A stretch of DNA of 31,742 nucleotides from Minisyncoccota bacterium (GTDB lineage Bacteria > Patescibacteria > Paceibacteria > UBA9973 > UBA918): NCBI GenBank assembly GCA_021734905.1, contig JAIPIB010000008.1:1-31742 (forward strand), given 5' to 3'. The notes beneath the pieces were generated by a model. The model worked only from the letters and a program-made list of their open reading frames with translations. It made no database searches and was not told the origin of the DNA. Positions 1 through 5,629 of the stretch are shown here, piece by piece. Every line of letters starts with the position of its first letter. Positions within the stretch are counted from its first letter, which is position 1. A program made the position numbers and the translations under genes.

Positions 1-139
1 ATATCGACAAAGTGTACTGGCCGCTGTAAGCGGAAAAGTGACTAAATGTCACTTTTAAGATTTTGTCAGATATTTTAGAGCAGAGCGAATTAAATATCGA
101 CAAAGTGTACTGGCCGCTGTAAGCGGAAAAGTGACTAAA
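1..139. repeat. Composite hairpin repeat, one and a half units
   Basis: A 46-bp sequence at 1-46 recurs exactly at 94-139 (period 93). Each copy holds a GTA-loop hairpin (CCGCT-GTA-AGCGG at 21-33 and 114-126). Between them are a perfect 9-bp hairpin (AAAAGTGAC/GTCACTTTT, 34-56) and a large hairpin at 62-104 (arms TTTGTCAGATATTT and AAATATCGACAAA, loop containing GAGCAGAGCGAA). The same hairpin types recur at 1942-2010, 2632-2697, 9664-9731, 16176-16232, 17065-17108 and 23361-23457 with different stem sequences. The first unit is cut by the window edge. Confidence 0.8.
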
Positions 140-252
140 AAGCAAATTCAGTGTCTGAAAGAAGAGAGACGCACAATACAAATGTAACCTTAGAAGGCAT
201 TACAGAGTGCTTGATAACGTATGAATTGGACAATTAGGGGGTATTGGTGTTC

Positions 253-369
253 TTAGTACCCAATACCACCTGAGTAAGCAAAAATCATACTTATCGCTAT
301 GATGATTGCGAAAATTGACCATATCCATTTCATAGCCAGCTTTGTCTTTTTGTGAAATAAGAAACTCAT
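253..369 (-). CDS. Small single-pass membrane protein (hypothetical)
   Basis: I do not recognise this ORF. It encodes 38 residues, starting MSFLFHKKTKLAMK, with a basic N-terminus, one hydrophobic helix (about residues 14-32, WIWSIFAIIIAISMIFAYS) and a short glycine-rich tail, which predicts an inner-membrane peptide with one transmembrane helix. It lies divergent to the FtsB-like gene, with start codons 18 bp apart around a 10-bp palindrome (378-387). No Shine-Dalgarno is visible. A hairpin (about 241-270, GGTATTGG/CCAATACC) overlaps the stop codon and could end the transcript. Short length makes chance possible, but composition and position favour a real gene. Confidence 0.5.
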   Translation of the reverse strand: MSFLFHKKTKLAMKWIWSIFAIIIAISMIFAYSGGIGY

Positions 370-373
370 AGTG

Positions 374-387
374 TAGAATGGTACCAT
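374..387 (+). promoter_or_regulatory. -10 element abutting the FtsB-like gene; 10-bp palindrome
   Basis: TAGAAT at 374-379 lies 8 nt before the ATG at 388, placing transcription start at or next to the start codon. The palindrome ATGGTACCAT (378-387) overlaps it and sits between two divergent starts, so a shared operator is possible. No SD is present. Confidence 0.5.
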
Positions 388-798
388 ATGTTCGACTTTC
401 ATGAAAAGAGGAAGATCAGGAGTTTTCTATATTCAAAAACATTTGTCTTAATCATTTTTCTTGTATCAATACTTTTATCTATTTCTGCGTATAACCGATT
501 TTCTGTTGCGCAAGAGATGAAGATGAAGTTGGAAACAAAAAGGACTGAATTATCTGAACTAAAGCAGCGGGCAAATATGCTTGAATCAAAGGTAAATTAT
601 CTTGATAACGATAGGGGGGTCGAGGAAGAGTTGAGGAACAGATTTGATGTTGCGAGGGAGGGGGAACAGGTCATTATACTTCTTGACCCGAAAGATGAAA
701 AAAAGAAGGAAGCTACCATTGTTGTTCCACCAAGCACGACGACAACAGATAAAAAAGGAATACGTGATTTTTTTTCTCACCTGTTTAATTTTGAATAA
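388..798 (+). CDS. FtsB/DivIC-like septum formation initiator
   Basis: The 136-residue protein has the architecture of the septum formation initiator family (FtsB/DivIC): a short basic cytoplasmic N-terminus, one transmembrane helix (about residues 17-35), then a predicted extracytoplasmic coiled coil (about 40-80, rich in E, K, L) and a DREGE-like segment followed by a low-complexity linker (PPSTTTT) and a short C-terminal helix. Family members link early and late divisome proteins and activate septal peptidoglycan synthesis. FtsA and FtsZ are encoded elsewhere in the window. The start at 388 fits a leaderless transcript. The glutaredoxin gene follows 42 bp downstream but has its own promoter. 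The family call rests on architecture; low sequence conservation prevents choosing FtsB over DivIC. Confidence 0.7.
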   Translation: MFDFHEKRKIRSFLYSKTFVLIIFLVSILLSISAYNRFSVAQEMKMKLETKRTELSELKQRANMLESKVNYLDNDRGVEEELRNRFDVAREGEQVIILLDPKDEKKKEATIVVPPSTTTTDKKGIRDFFSHLFNFE

Positions 799-800
799 TT

Positions 801-809
801 TGCTATAAT
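801..809 (+). promoter_or_regulatory. Extended -10 promoter of the glutaredoxin gene
   Basis: TGCTATAAT is a consensus extended -10 element (TGnTATAAT). It predicts a leader of about 25 nt before the ATG at 841. No convincing -35 is seen, as expected for an extended -10 promoter. Confidence 0.65.
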
Positions 810-840
810 TGAAGGACTTTAAGAATTAAATTCATTGTAT

Positions 841-1077
841 ATGGAAAAACAAGTAACTATTTACAGCACGCCAGCATGTCATTTTTGTCACGCAGCAAAG
901 GCTTTTTTTGATGAAAATAATGTTGTATATACAGACAGTAATGTCGCAGAGGATCTTGAAAAACGAAAAGAAATGGTTGATTTGACTGGACAGATGGGCG
1001 TTCCTGTTATTCGTGTTGATGATGAAGTTATTGTTGGCTTTGACGAAGCGAAGCTTCGAGAGCTTTTAGGCAAATAG
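841..1077 (+). CDS. Glutaredoxin-like thiol oxidoreductase
   Basis: The 78-residue product has the glutaredoxin/NrdH fold signature: a beta strand (VTIYSTPAC), the active-site CxxC motif (C13-H-F-C16), and the cis-proline loop GVPVIRV (about 54-60) followed by GFDEAKLRELL, which matches the C-terminal Grx motif. It reduces disulfides in proteins or small thiols. CHFC differs from the CPYC of classical glutaredoxins and suits NrdH/mycoredoxin-like members that take electrons from thioredoxin reductase; a TrxR-like flavoprotein lies at 22097-23017. I chose ATG 841 over the in-frame TTG six bases upstream because family members begin just before the first strand. It is followed at once by a strong terminator. 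Confidence 0.85.
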   Translation: MEKQVTIYSTPACHFCHAAKAFFDENNVVYTDSNVAEDLEKRKEMVDLTGQMGVPVIRVDDEVIVGFDEAKLRELLGK

Positions 1078-1094
1078 GAGACTTAAAAATCCTC

Positions 1095-1126
1095 AAAAAA
1101 AGATCAGGTAAAACTGATCTTTTTTT
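1095..1126 (+). terminator. Rho-independent terminator after glutaredoxin gene
   Basis: A perfect 13-bp stem (AAAAAAAGATCAG with CTGATCTTTTTTT) around a six-base loop, ending in a T run, 17 bp after the stop codon. The A tract makes it potentially bidirectional. Confidence 0.85.
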
Positions 1127-1191
1127 GAATGATGCATTGTTGATAAAACACATACATACATGGACGTGAACGAAGTACATATATTTTATGT

Positions 1192-1848
1192 ATGAGGAGA
1201 CATACCAGTAGAGACATTGAACAAATTTAATTGCTTTGTAAACGAGGGTTAAGCATTCCTGAGATAATGAAAGCGACAAATTTTCCAAAAGACTACGATT
1301 TGGTATCACGTAAGAGATGTGAAAATCAAGGATTCATTATTAAGAGATATTAAAAAAAGGCAGGGTGGCAGCAAACTGAGGAAGGAAAAGTTACTTATCT
1401 TGGCAATGTGTGAAGCGAGAAAGATATTATCACAAAATGACCATGGTGGTTTTGCAGCGCTTGTCGCGATGTTGTATTAGGCTGAGGATAGCAAACGAGA
1501 ACTGGTATTCACAAATACTGATCAAGCAATGATAAATATGTACCTTATCTTTACGCAGAAGATACTAAAAATTAAGAAAGAACATTTATATTTTGCTCAT
1601 TAGAATATCAGATCCAATAGTACCTCTCGATGCGATACGATATTGGTGCGAAGGGGCTGGAATCTCGAGTAAAAATATTAAAGCTTAACCATAACAATGT
1701 TCAAAATAAGACGAAGACGTCATATGGAATCTGCAGAGTATATACCAAGAAAGGAGGGTATTCACTAAAGATAATCCAGTGTATGATACACATCATTAAA
1801 AATTCAATTCGCCCTTGTAGTTCAATGGATAGAACTTCGCACTCCTAA
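1192..1848 (+). pseudogene. Decayed HTH-family CPR gene running into tRNA-Arg
   Basis: Reading across frames recovers one protein. Segments are MRRHTSRDIEQI, LSIPEIMKATNFPK (helix-turn-helix), TIWYHVRDVKIKDSLLRDI, RQGGSKLRKEKLL, FAALVAMLY-stop-AEDSKR, ELVFTNTDQAMINMYL, RISDPIVPLDAIRYWCEGAG, then KTKTSYGICRVYTKKGGYSL. From memory, this order (HTH, RGGSK, LYWAEG-SK, FTNTD, YGICRVYT-GG) is that of a family common in CPR genomes and often found next to tRNA genes, with a LAGLIDADG-like centre; the LAGLIDADG link is uncertain. In-frame stops lie near 1234, 1478 and 1602, with frameshifts near 1290, about 1600 and 1673, so it cannot be functional. Its last frame reads through the 5' half of tRNA-Arg and ends at 1848, so the ancestral gene may have overlapped the tRNA. 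No other gene lies in 1127-1810. Confidence 0.7.
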
Positions 1849-1885
1849 CGCGAAGATCCAGGTTCGACTCCTGGCATGGGCACCA
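1811..1885 (+). tRNA. tRNA-Arg(CCU)
   Basis: The cloverleaf has acceptor GCCCTTG/CATGGGC (one T-T mismatch), D stem GTTC/GAAC, anticodon stem TCGCA/CGCGA (one A-C mismatch next to the loop), loop CTCCTAA with anticodon CCT, T arm CCAGG-TTCGACT-CCTGG, and discriminator A at 1882. CCA (1883-1885) is encoded. The two stem mismatches are mild oddities. A direct 25-bp copy of its 3' end lies at 2008-2032 and an inverted copy of the T arm at 1929-1940. Confidence 0.88.
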
Positions 1886-1928
1886 AAATTACAAAACCCA
1901 GTATTTAGCTGGGATTTGTTATTTAGGT

Positions 1929-2032
1929 CCAGGAGTCGAAGCCTCGTTGAGAAATTTCATGAGCGAAGCGAAATGAAATATCCAACGAGGGGACTGAAAC
2001 TGTAAGTTTCGACTCCTGGCATGGGCACCAAA
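1929..2032. repeat. Hairpin element bounded by copies of the tRNA-Arg 3' end
   Basis: Its left end (CCAGGAGTCGAA, 1929-1940) is the inverse of the tRNA-Arg T arm. Its right end (2008-2032) is a direct 25-bp copy of tRNA positions 1863-1887, including the T arm, acceptor strand and CCA. Inside are a hairpin at 1942-1990 (CCTCGTTG/CAACGAGG, inner ATTTCAT/ATGAAAT, loop GAGCGAAGCGAA) and a GTA-loop hairpin at 1996-2010 (GAAACT-GTA-AGTTTC). The whole block can fold into one long stem, because its ends are complementary to each other. Confidence 0.8.
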
Positions 2033-2071
2033 GAAAAGCATTTTGACTATAGTATCTGGTATACTGGAGCA

Positions 2072-2371
2072 ATGTCTGATTCCGACAATGACAAAGAAGA
2101 TCAAATTTTACGACTTCTCAAGGAGAACGCTGTTTTATTGAAGCAAAATAATGAAATACTCAGCAAGCTTTATAGGCATAATGTAATTGGATTTGTAATT
2201 CGTATTGCCTGGTACGCTATCCTAATAGGAATGCCGTTCGCACTATATTATTACATTCTAGAACCGTATTTTAATGTATTTGGCGCCAACTATGAGGTAT
2301 TTAGGAGAGGTATGGCTGAAATACCTGGACTTAAGGGGCTTGAGTATTTCCTTCCAGCTATTGGAGAATAG
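2072..2371 (+). CDS. Small membrane protein with coiled-coil N-terminus (hypothetical)
   Basis: I do not recognise the 99-residue product. It begins MSDSDNDKEDQILRLLKENA, an acidic segment followed by a leucine/lysine/glutamate heptad region (about 10-37, LLKENAVLLKQNNEILSKL), then one hydrophobic segment (about 41-66) and an amphipathic tail. The arrangement fits a cytoplasmic coiled coil tethered to the inner membrane; similar small proteins are common in CPR genomes. TATACT at 2060-2065 lies 6 nt before the ATG at 2072, which supports this start and a leaderless mRNA; the longer reading frame from 2021 begins inside the repeated tRNA-Arg fragment. It is flanked by two tRNAs. Confidence 0.65.
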   Translation: MSDSDNDKEDQILRLLKENAVLLKQNNEILSKLYRHNVIGFVIRIAWYAILIGMPFALYYYILEPYFNVFGANYEVFRRGMAEIPGLKGLEYFLPAIGE

Positions 2372-2399
2372 GCTGGAAAGTGGTACTATTTTGACGTTT

Positions 2400-2472
2400 G
2401 CTGAGGTAGCTCAGTTGGTAGAGCATTTGCCTGAAGAGCAAGGGGTCGGCGGTTCGAGCCCGCCCCTCAGCA
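2400..2472 (+). tRNA. tRNA-Phe(GAA)
   Basis: Complete cloverleaf: acceptor GCTGAGG/CCTCAGC, D stem GCTC/GAGC, anticodon loop CTGAAGA with anticodon GAA, T arm GGCGG-TTCGAGC-CCGCC, discriminator A. CCA is not encoded (CAC follows). A terminator-like hairpin follows, nested inside a 28-bp inverted copy of the tRNA 3' end. Confidence 0.95.
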
Positions 2473-2780
2473 CACTGGTAAGAAAAAACGCCTTTAAGGC
2501 GTTTTTTTCTATGTAAACCAGTGTGCTGAGGGGCGGGCTCGAACGGTTCGCGATATGAGTGACTATATACAATGTCACGAATCAGCGAACCGCGGGCAGG
2601 TGAGAAGCGAATGCTTGGAGCTTCGCAAGATCCTGTGAGATACCTTTGTGAGTGATATGACACAAAGTATCCACAGGGTATACGGTAACTGTAAGTTGAC
2701 CTTAGTGAACGAAGTGAATTAGAGTTGGACGCCGAGCCCTGAGTAATAAAATACTTAGAAACTTGCGCCGAGCCCGCCCC
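2452..2780. repeat. Inverted and partial direct copies of the tRNA-Phe 3' end enclosing hairpins
   Basis: Positions 2517-2544 are a perfect 28-bp inverse of 2452-2479, covering the T loop, acceptor strand and 7 bases beyond the tRNA. Downstream lie a hairpin at 2545-2591 (GGTTCGC/GCGAACC with inner GTGAC/GTCAC), a long hairpin at 2632-2677 (CCTGTG/CACAGG, GATAC/GTATC, CTTTGTG/CACAAAG), a GTA-loop hairpin at 2687-2697, the loop motif GAACGAAGTGAA (2707-2718), and partial direct copies of the T arm (CGAGCCC near 2733; CCGAGCCCGCCCC at 2768-2780). The order of parts matches the element after tRNA-Arg. No gene is seen in 2473-2804. Confidence 0.8.
2483..2508 (+). terminator. Terminator after tRNA-Phe
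   Basis: Stem AAAAAACGCC/GGCGTTTTTT with a short loop and T run, 10 bp past the tRNA. It sits exactly between the two arms of the 28-bp inverted repeat at 2452-2479 and 2517-2544. Confidence 0.8.
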
Positions 2781-2804
2781 AAATCAACATGATACAATTA
2801 AAAA

Positions 2805-3248
2805 ATGGGAAATGAAGAGTTGGGAACAAATACGTCAGAAAAAAAGCCATATGACAAAGAATCACAACGGCTGGTGATTAGTTTTATTGAGGGAACCAAA
2901 GAATATATTTTTGGGCACATTGATCAATCAGCACTTCCAAATAGGGTAAAGTCTGAAATGTGTGATTATGTTGAGGAATTTTTGTTGAATCTTAATGATG
3001 ATGGTGTTGCAGAAAGAATGTTGGTTGCTTTTGATGGAGATGGAAATATTATTCGAGCGAGATCTGAGGAAGGTGTTTATGATCCTTTCAATGCAGCACA
3101 AGTACTGGTTACAGGTTTGTCTGAGCAATTCAGTACATCTATTGGGACAGCTCTCATGGGTGTAAAAAACGATGAGATGAAGAAATTAACTATGGCAATT
3201 GCAGAAGAATTACAGCATCATTTAGATACACAACATTTAACTTATTGA
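2805..3248 (+). CDS. Conserved-style hypothetical cytoplasmic protein
   Basis: I do not recognise the 147-residue product. It has no signal peptide or membrane segment. It appears helical with amphipathic segments (about 20-70 and 110-145), one short glycine-containing turn (FDGDGNIIRAR, about 76-86) and a histidine-containing C-terminus. TACAAT (2792-2797) ends 7 nt before the ATG at 2805, consistent with a leaderless mRNA; no SD exists. The EEP gene begins 13 bp after its stop with no promoter visible between them, so the two are probably cotranscribed, but that does not define its job. Confidence 0.75.
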   Translation: MGNEELGTNTSEKKPYDKESQRLVISFIEGTKEYIFGHIDQSALPNRVKSEMCDYVEEFLLNLNDDGVAERMLVAFDGDGNIIRARSEEGVYDPFNAAQVLVTGLSEQFSTSIGTALMGVKNDEMKKLTMAIAEELQHHLDTQHLTY

Positions 3249-3261
3249 TCGACGACACTTA

Positions 3262-4029
3262 ATGAAAATCATAACACTCAATACATGGGGAGGAAGAGCT
3301 GGAAAAGAAGAATTGCTTTCTTTCCTAAGAAAAAATGCAGATGACACTGATATTTTTTGTTTACAAGAAATATGGTCTGCGCCTTATGAGCACCTCGAGG
3401 GCGCCAATGCTGGAGGTGTGGAGATTAAGCACCAAGACATTATGGTTTATGGTATGCAAGAGATTCATAATGCTCTGCCTAATTTTTCTTACTACTTTCA
3501 TCCACATAATCAAGATAATTATGGGCTTATGATGCTCATTAGAGGTGATATGGATGTTTCTGATGCAGGAGATATCTTTGTTCACAAATATAGTGGATTT
3601 GTGCCTGAAGGAGATGTTGGTCATCATGCGCGTAATGTTCAGTATGTAAGTCTAAGACATGAAGGTTCAAAACTTACCGTAATGAATTTTCATGGTCTGT
3701 GGAATGGAAAGGGAAAAATTGATTCTGAGGATCGAATAAACCAGTCACAGAAAATTATAGATTTTATAAGAACTTTCGATGGGAAAGTTATTCTTTGTGG
3801 TGATTTTAACTTATTGCTCGATACGCAAAGTATAAAAATGTTTGAAGATGCAGGTTTGAGAAATCTTATTCGTGAATATAAAATAACCTCAACACGAAGT
3901 AGTTTATATTCAAAATCCGAAAAATTCGCAGATTACATTTTTGTAAGTAATAGTGTTGAAGTAAGAGACTTTCAAGTTATCAACACAGAGGTGTCTGATC
4001 ACTTACCACTGTCTATAGAAATTAAATAA
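3262..4029 (+). CDS. Endonuclease/exonuclease/phosphatase (EEP) family protein
   Basis: The 255-residue protein carries the ordered motifs of the EEP superfamily (exonuclease III, DNase I, sphingomyelinase, inositol phosphatases). These are a first strand with Asn (TLNTWGG, 5-11), the metal-binding Glu (FCLQEIW, about 32-38), a histidine region (MNFHGLWNG, about 142-150), the catalytic Asp/Asn (LCGDFNLL, about 178-185) and the C-terminal SDHLP (about 246-250). These support a Mg-dependent phosphodiesterase or phosphomonoesterase acting in the cytoplasm; the substrate cannot be read from sequence. It has no signal peptide. A second EEP protein lies at 15400-16134. It probably shares a transcript with the preceding gene. 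Confidence 0.85.
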   Translation: MKIITLNTWGGRAGKEELLSFLRKNADDTDIFCLQEIWSAPYEHLEGANAGGVEIKHQDIMVYGMQEIHNALPNFSYYFHPHNQDNYGLMMLIRGDMDVSDAGDIFVHKYSGFVPEGDVGHHARNVQYVSLRHEGSKLTVMNFHGLWNGKGKIDSEDRINQSQKIIDFIRTFDGKVILCGDFNLLLDTQSIKMFEDAGLRNLIREYKITSTRSSLYSKSEKFADYIFVSNSVEVRDFQVINTEVSDHLPLSIEIK

Positions 4030-4066
4030 TAAAAAACCCGTAGCTCGTCTACGGGTTTTTTATTAT
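4026..4066. terminator. Bidirectional terminator between convergent EEP and hsp20 genes
   Basis: An 18-bp perfect stem (left arm ending CCCGTAG, right arm CTACGGG) with A/T tracts on both sides and a 5-nt loop. It overlaps the stop codons of both convergent genes. Confidence 0.9.
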
Positions 4067-4575
4067 TTTGTTGAATGATGACTTTTTACTGTCAGTTTTG
4101 CACTTCGTCCTTTATCAAGCTTTGGGAGAATAATTTCTAGATAACCATGTCTTTCTCTTGCTTCTGCTTCATCAATAACGATTTCCTCAGGGAGTAGTAT
4201 TGAGCGAGAAAAAGAACCCCAAAAGAGCTCTCGATGGTAATAATCTTCGTCAGGAACCTCTTGAACTTCTTCGCGCTGTCCTTTGAGTGTGACCATATCT
4301 CGAGTTATTGAGATATTGAGGTCATCAGGACTGACTCCGGCCACAAGTGCACGGATAACAATAGTGTCGCGTGTCTGATACATGTCAATAGGCAATTCTC
4401 CATCCTGGTCGTCTTCTTCTGGCTGTTGCCAGTTTGGATCCTGGTCATGACGATGTTGATCTTCAGTGTTCTCGGTATCAATAAAAACTTCTGTTTCATC
4501 GAAGTCATCTGTTTTCGATGAATCGAGTTTAATTGATCCCGTAATGCGTTCGAGAAATGAAGGTTTTTTAATCAT
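4063..4575 (-). CDS. Hsp20/alpha-crystallin small heat-shock protein
   Basis: The 170-residue protein has an acidic, poorly conserved N-terminal arm (about 1-60, with runs of D, E and Q) followed by an alpha-crystallin domain (about 62-160). Recognisable strands are DMYQTRDTIVIRALVAGV (the usual Y-x-x-x-D-x-x-x-x-A-x-x-P-G-x region), VTLKGQREE, YYHRELFWGSFSRSILLP and the GYLEIILPK motif near the C-terminus. Family members are ATP-independent holdases. The proline of the usual PGV turn is replaced (AGV). Its ATG overlaps the prsW stop codon by 4 nt (ATGA at 4572-4575), so the two genes are translationally coupled. The pairing suggests a stress-response operon, which is an inference. Confidence 0.93.
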   Translation of the reverse strand: MIKKPSFLERITGSIKLDSSKTDDFDETEVFIDTENTEDQHRHDQDPNWQQPEEDDQDGELPIDMYQTRDTIVIRALVAGVSPDDLNISITRDMVTLKGQREEVQEVPDEDYYHRELFWGSFSRSILLPEEIVIDEAEARERHGYLEIILPKLDKGRSAKLTVKSHHSTK

Positions 4576-5267
4576 AGTATTCGACGATGAATTTTTTCTA
4601 GTAGCTTAACTCTTTCAAAAAGTAGAAAGAGGACAATGATTCCCATCCAGACGAACATAAACACGCCAAGAACAGTTTCACCGCTTGCATCCATTATAGT
4701 GAAGTTAAAGATTGCATGCAATATGATAGCTATGAACAAGCCTGTAGTTGCTGAGAGGATTTTGATACTATCTCGCTTGTAATATGAGAGTGCCATCGCG
4801 ACTCCAACTGTTCCTGAAGCAAGGACATGGAGAAGTGTTGCTCCAAGGAATCTGAAATTTCCTGTAAGGAGAGAATTTACGTAGTCGCCAGCCACAAGTG
4901 GATTGAAGATAAAAAAGGCGTTTTCAAGCGCTGAAAAACCAAGGGCGATAGTTATCATATAGATTATTGCATCAAGAGGCTCATCAACAGCTTTATTCCA
5001 AAGTATGACAATAAGTGCTGCAGAATACTTGAATACTTCCTCAATAATGACCCAGACAAAAATTAAGTTGTCTCCAGCAAACCGTTGCATGGCAAATTGT
5101 TGGAGTGGAAGTACGAGTGGCACAATGAGCATTCCTGCAATAAATGATGTTGCGATAAGGATTTTTGGTTCTGGACTTGCTTTGTCCTCCCGAAGCCAAA
5201 ACCATAACCAAAAAAGTGCAGGAATAAGACCCGCAAGGAACGCTATGGCAAAAGTCATTGATTGCAT
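4572..5267 (-). CDS. prsW: PrsW-family intramembrane glutamic protease
   Basis: The 231-residue polytopic protein has about seven hydrophobic segments. It carries the PrsW signature: IEEVFK (E76, E77, K80) in a membrane segment, the GFSALEN motif (about 113-119), and histidines in later helices (LLHVLASG; HAIFNF). PrsW proteases (MEROPS M82-like) cleave anti-sigma factors or other membrane proteins in Gram-positive bacteria. No anti-sigma or sigma gene lies in this window, so the substrate is unknown. The gene is first in a two-gene minus-strand unit with hsp20. No SD precedes the ATG. The upstream AT-rich stretch (5268-5300) belongs to the terminator of the next gene. Confidence 0.87.
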   Translation of the reverse strand: MQSMTFAIAFLAGLIPALFWLWFWLREDKASPEPKILIATSFIAGMLIVPLVLPLQQFAMQRFAGDNLIFVWVIIEEVFKYSAALIVILWNKAVDEPLDAIIYMITIALGFSALENAFFIFNPLVAGDYVNSLLTGNFRFLGATLLHVLASGTVGVAMALSYYKRDSIKILSATTGLFIAIILHAIFNFTIMDASGETVLGVFMFVWMGIIVLFLLFERVKLLEKIHRRIL

Positions 5268-5287
5268 AGGTTTTATTGTACCAGTTT

Positions 5288-5321
5288 AATAAATAAATAC
5301 AGGCGCACTTTTGGTGCGCCT
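5288..5321 (-). terminator. Terminator of the small acidic gene
   Basis: Stem AGGCGCAC/GTGCGCCT (5301-5321) followed, on the minus strand, by a T-rich stretch (5288-5300). It separates 5351-5572 from prsW. Confidence 0.75.
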
Positions 5322-5350
5322 GGGGCTAAGGGTTTCGCTGCTGTGTCGAA

Positions 5351-5572
5351 TTAATCGAAGGTACAGGTTCCGGATCCACCGCTAAATTCAATGGTCACCG
5401 CTGCCCACAAACGTTCCTCAGGCCCTTCCCGAAGAGTCCCATGTATCGTTCCTCCCGTCGCGGCTTCGTTTTGTGTAAATGCGCCATTTCCTGTAAGTTT
5501 TCCTTCAGATGAGGATGCTTCAAAAAATGAACCATCATAAACAACGTCAGTGACCTCAAGTTGGTTCGTCAT
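5351..5572 (-). CDS. Small acidic hypothetical protein with strong SD
   Basis: I do not recognise the 73-residue product. It has no signal peptide, is acidic, and has a beta-rich look with many G, T and S residues (GKLTGNGAFTQ, GGTIHGTLREG, AAVTIEFSGGSGTCTFD), ending in a single cysteine three residues from the C-terminus. It is preceded by AGGAAGGG seven bases before the ATG, an SD the housekeeping neighbours lack, and followed by its own terminator. This places it with the other SD-led small genes of the window (9173, 11096, 17298, 17966, 18884, 31407). GC and codon use are higher than in neighbouring genes, which may indicate a different origin. Confidence 0.65.
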   Translation of the reverse strand: MTNQLEVTDVVYDGSFFEASSSEGKLTGNGAFTQNEAATGGTIHGTLREGPEERLWAAVTIEFSGGSGTCTFD

Positions 5573-5629
5573 TTCAGATCCCTTCCTTATAGATTGTGAT
5601 AGATGTACAAATTCAGCTGCTACCTTACT

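Noticed and set aside
1..139. CRISPR-like direct repeats (46-bp repeats, 47-bp spacer)
   Set aside because: Only two copies, the spacer itself is part of a hairpin unit seen elsewhere, and no cas gene is present.
1863..2032. Phage or ICE attachment sites from the direct tRNA-Arg 3' repeat
   Set aside because: Only 145 bp apart with no integrase or cargo; the inverted copy and hairpins fit the small repeat element better.
2358..2663. 101-residue minus-strand ORF over tRNA-Phe
   Set aside because: It is the complement of the tRNA and its inverted repeat.
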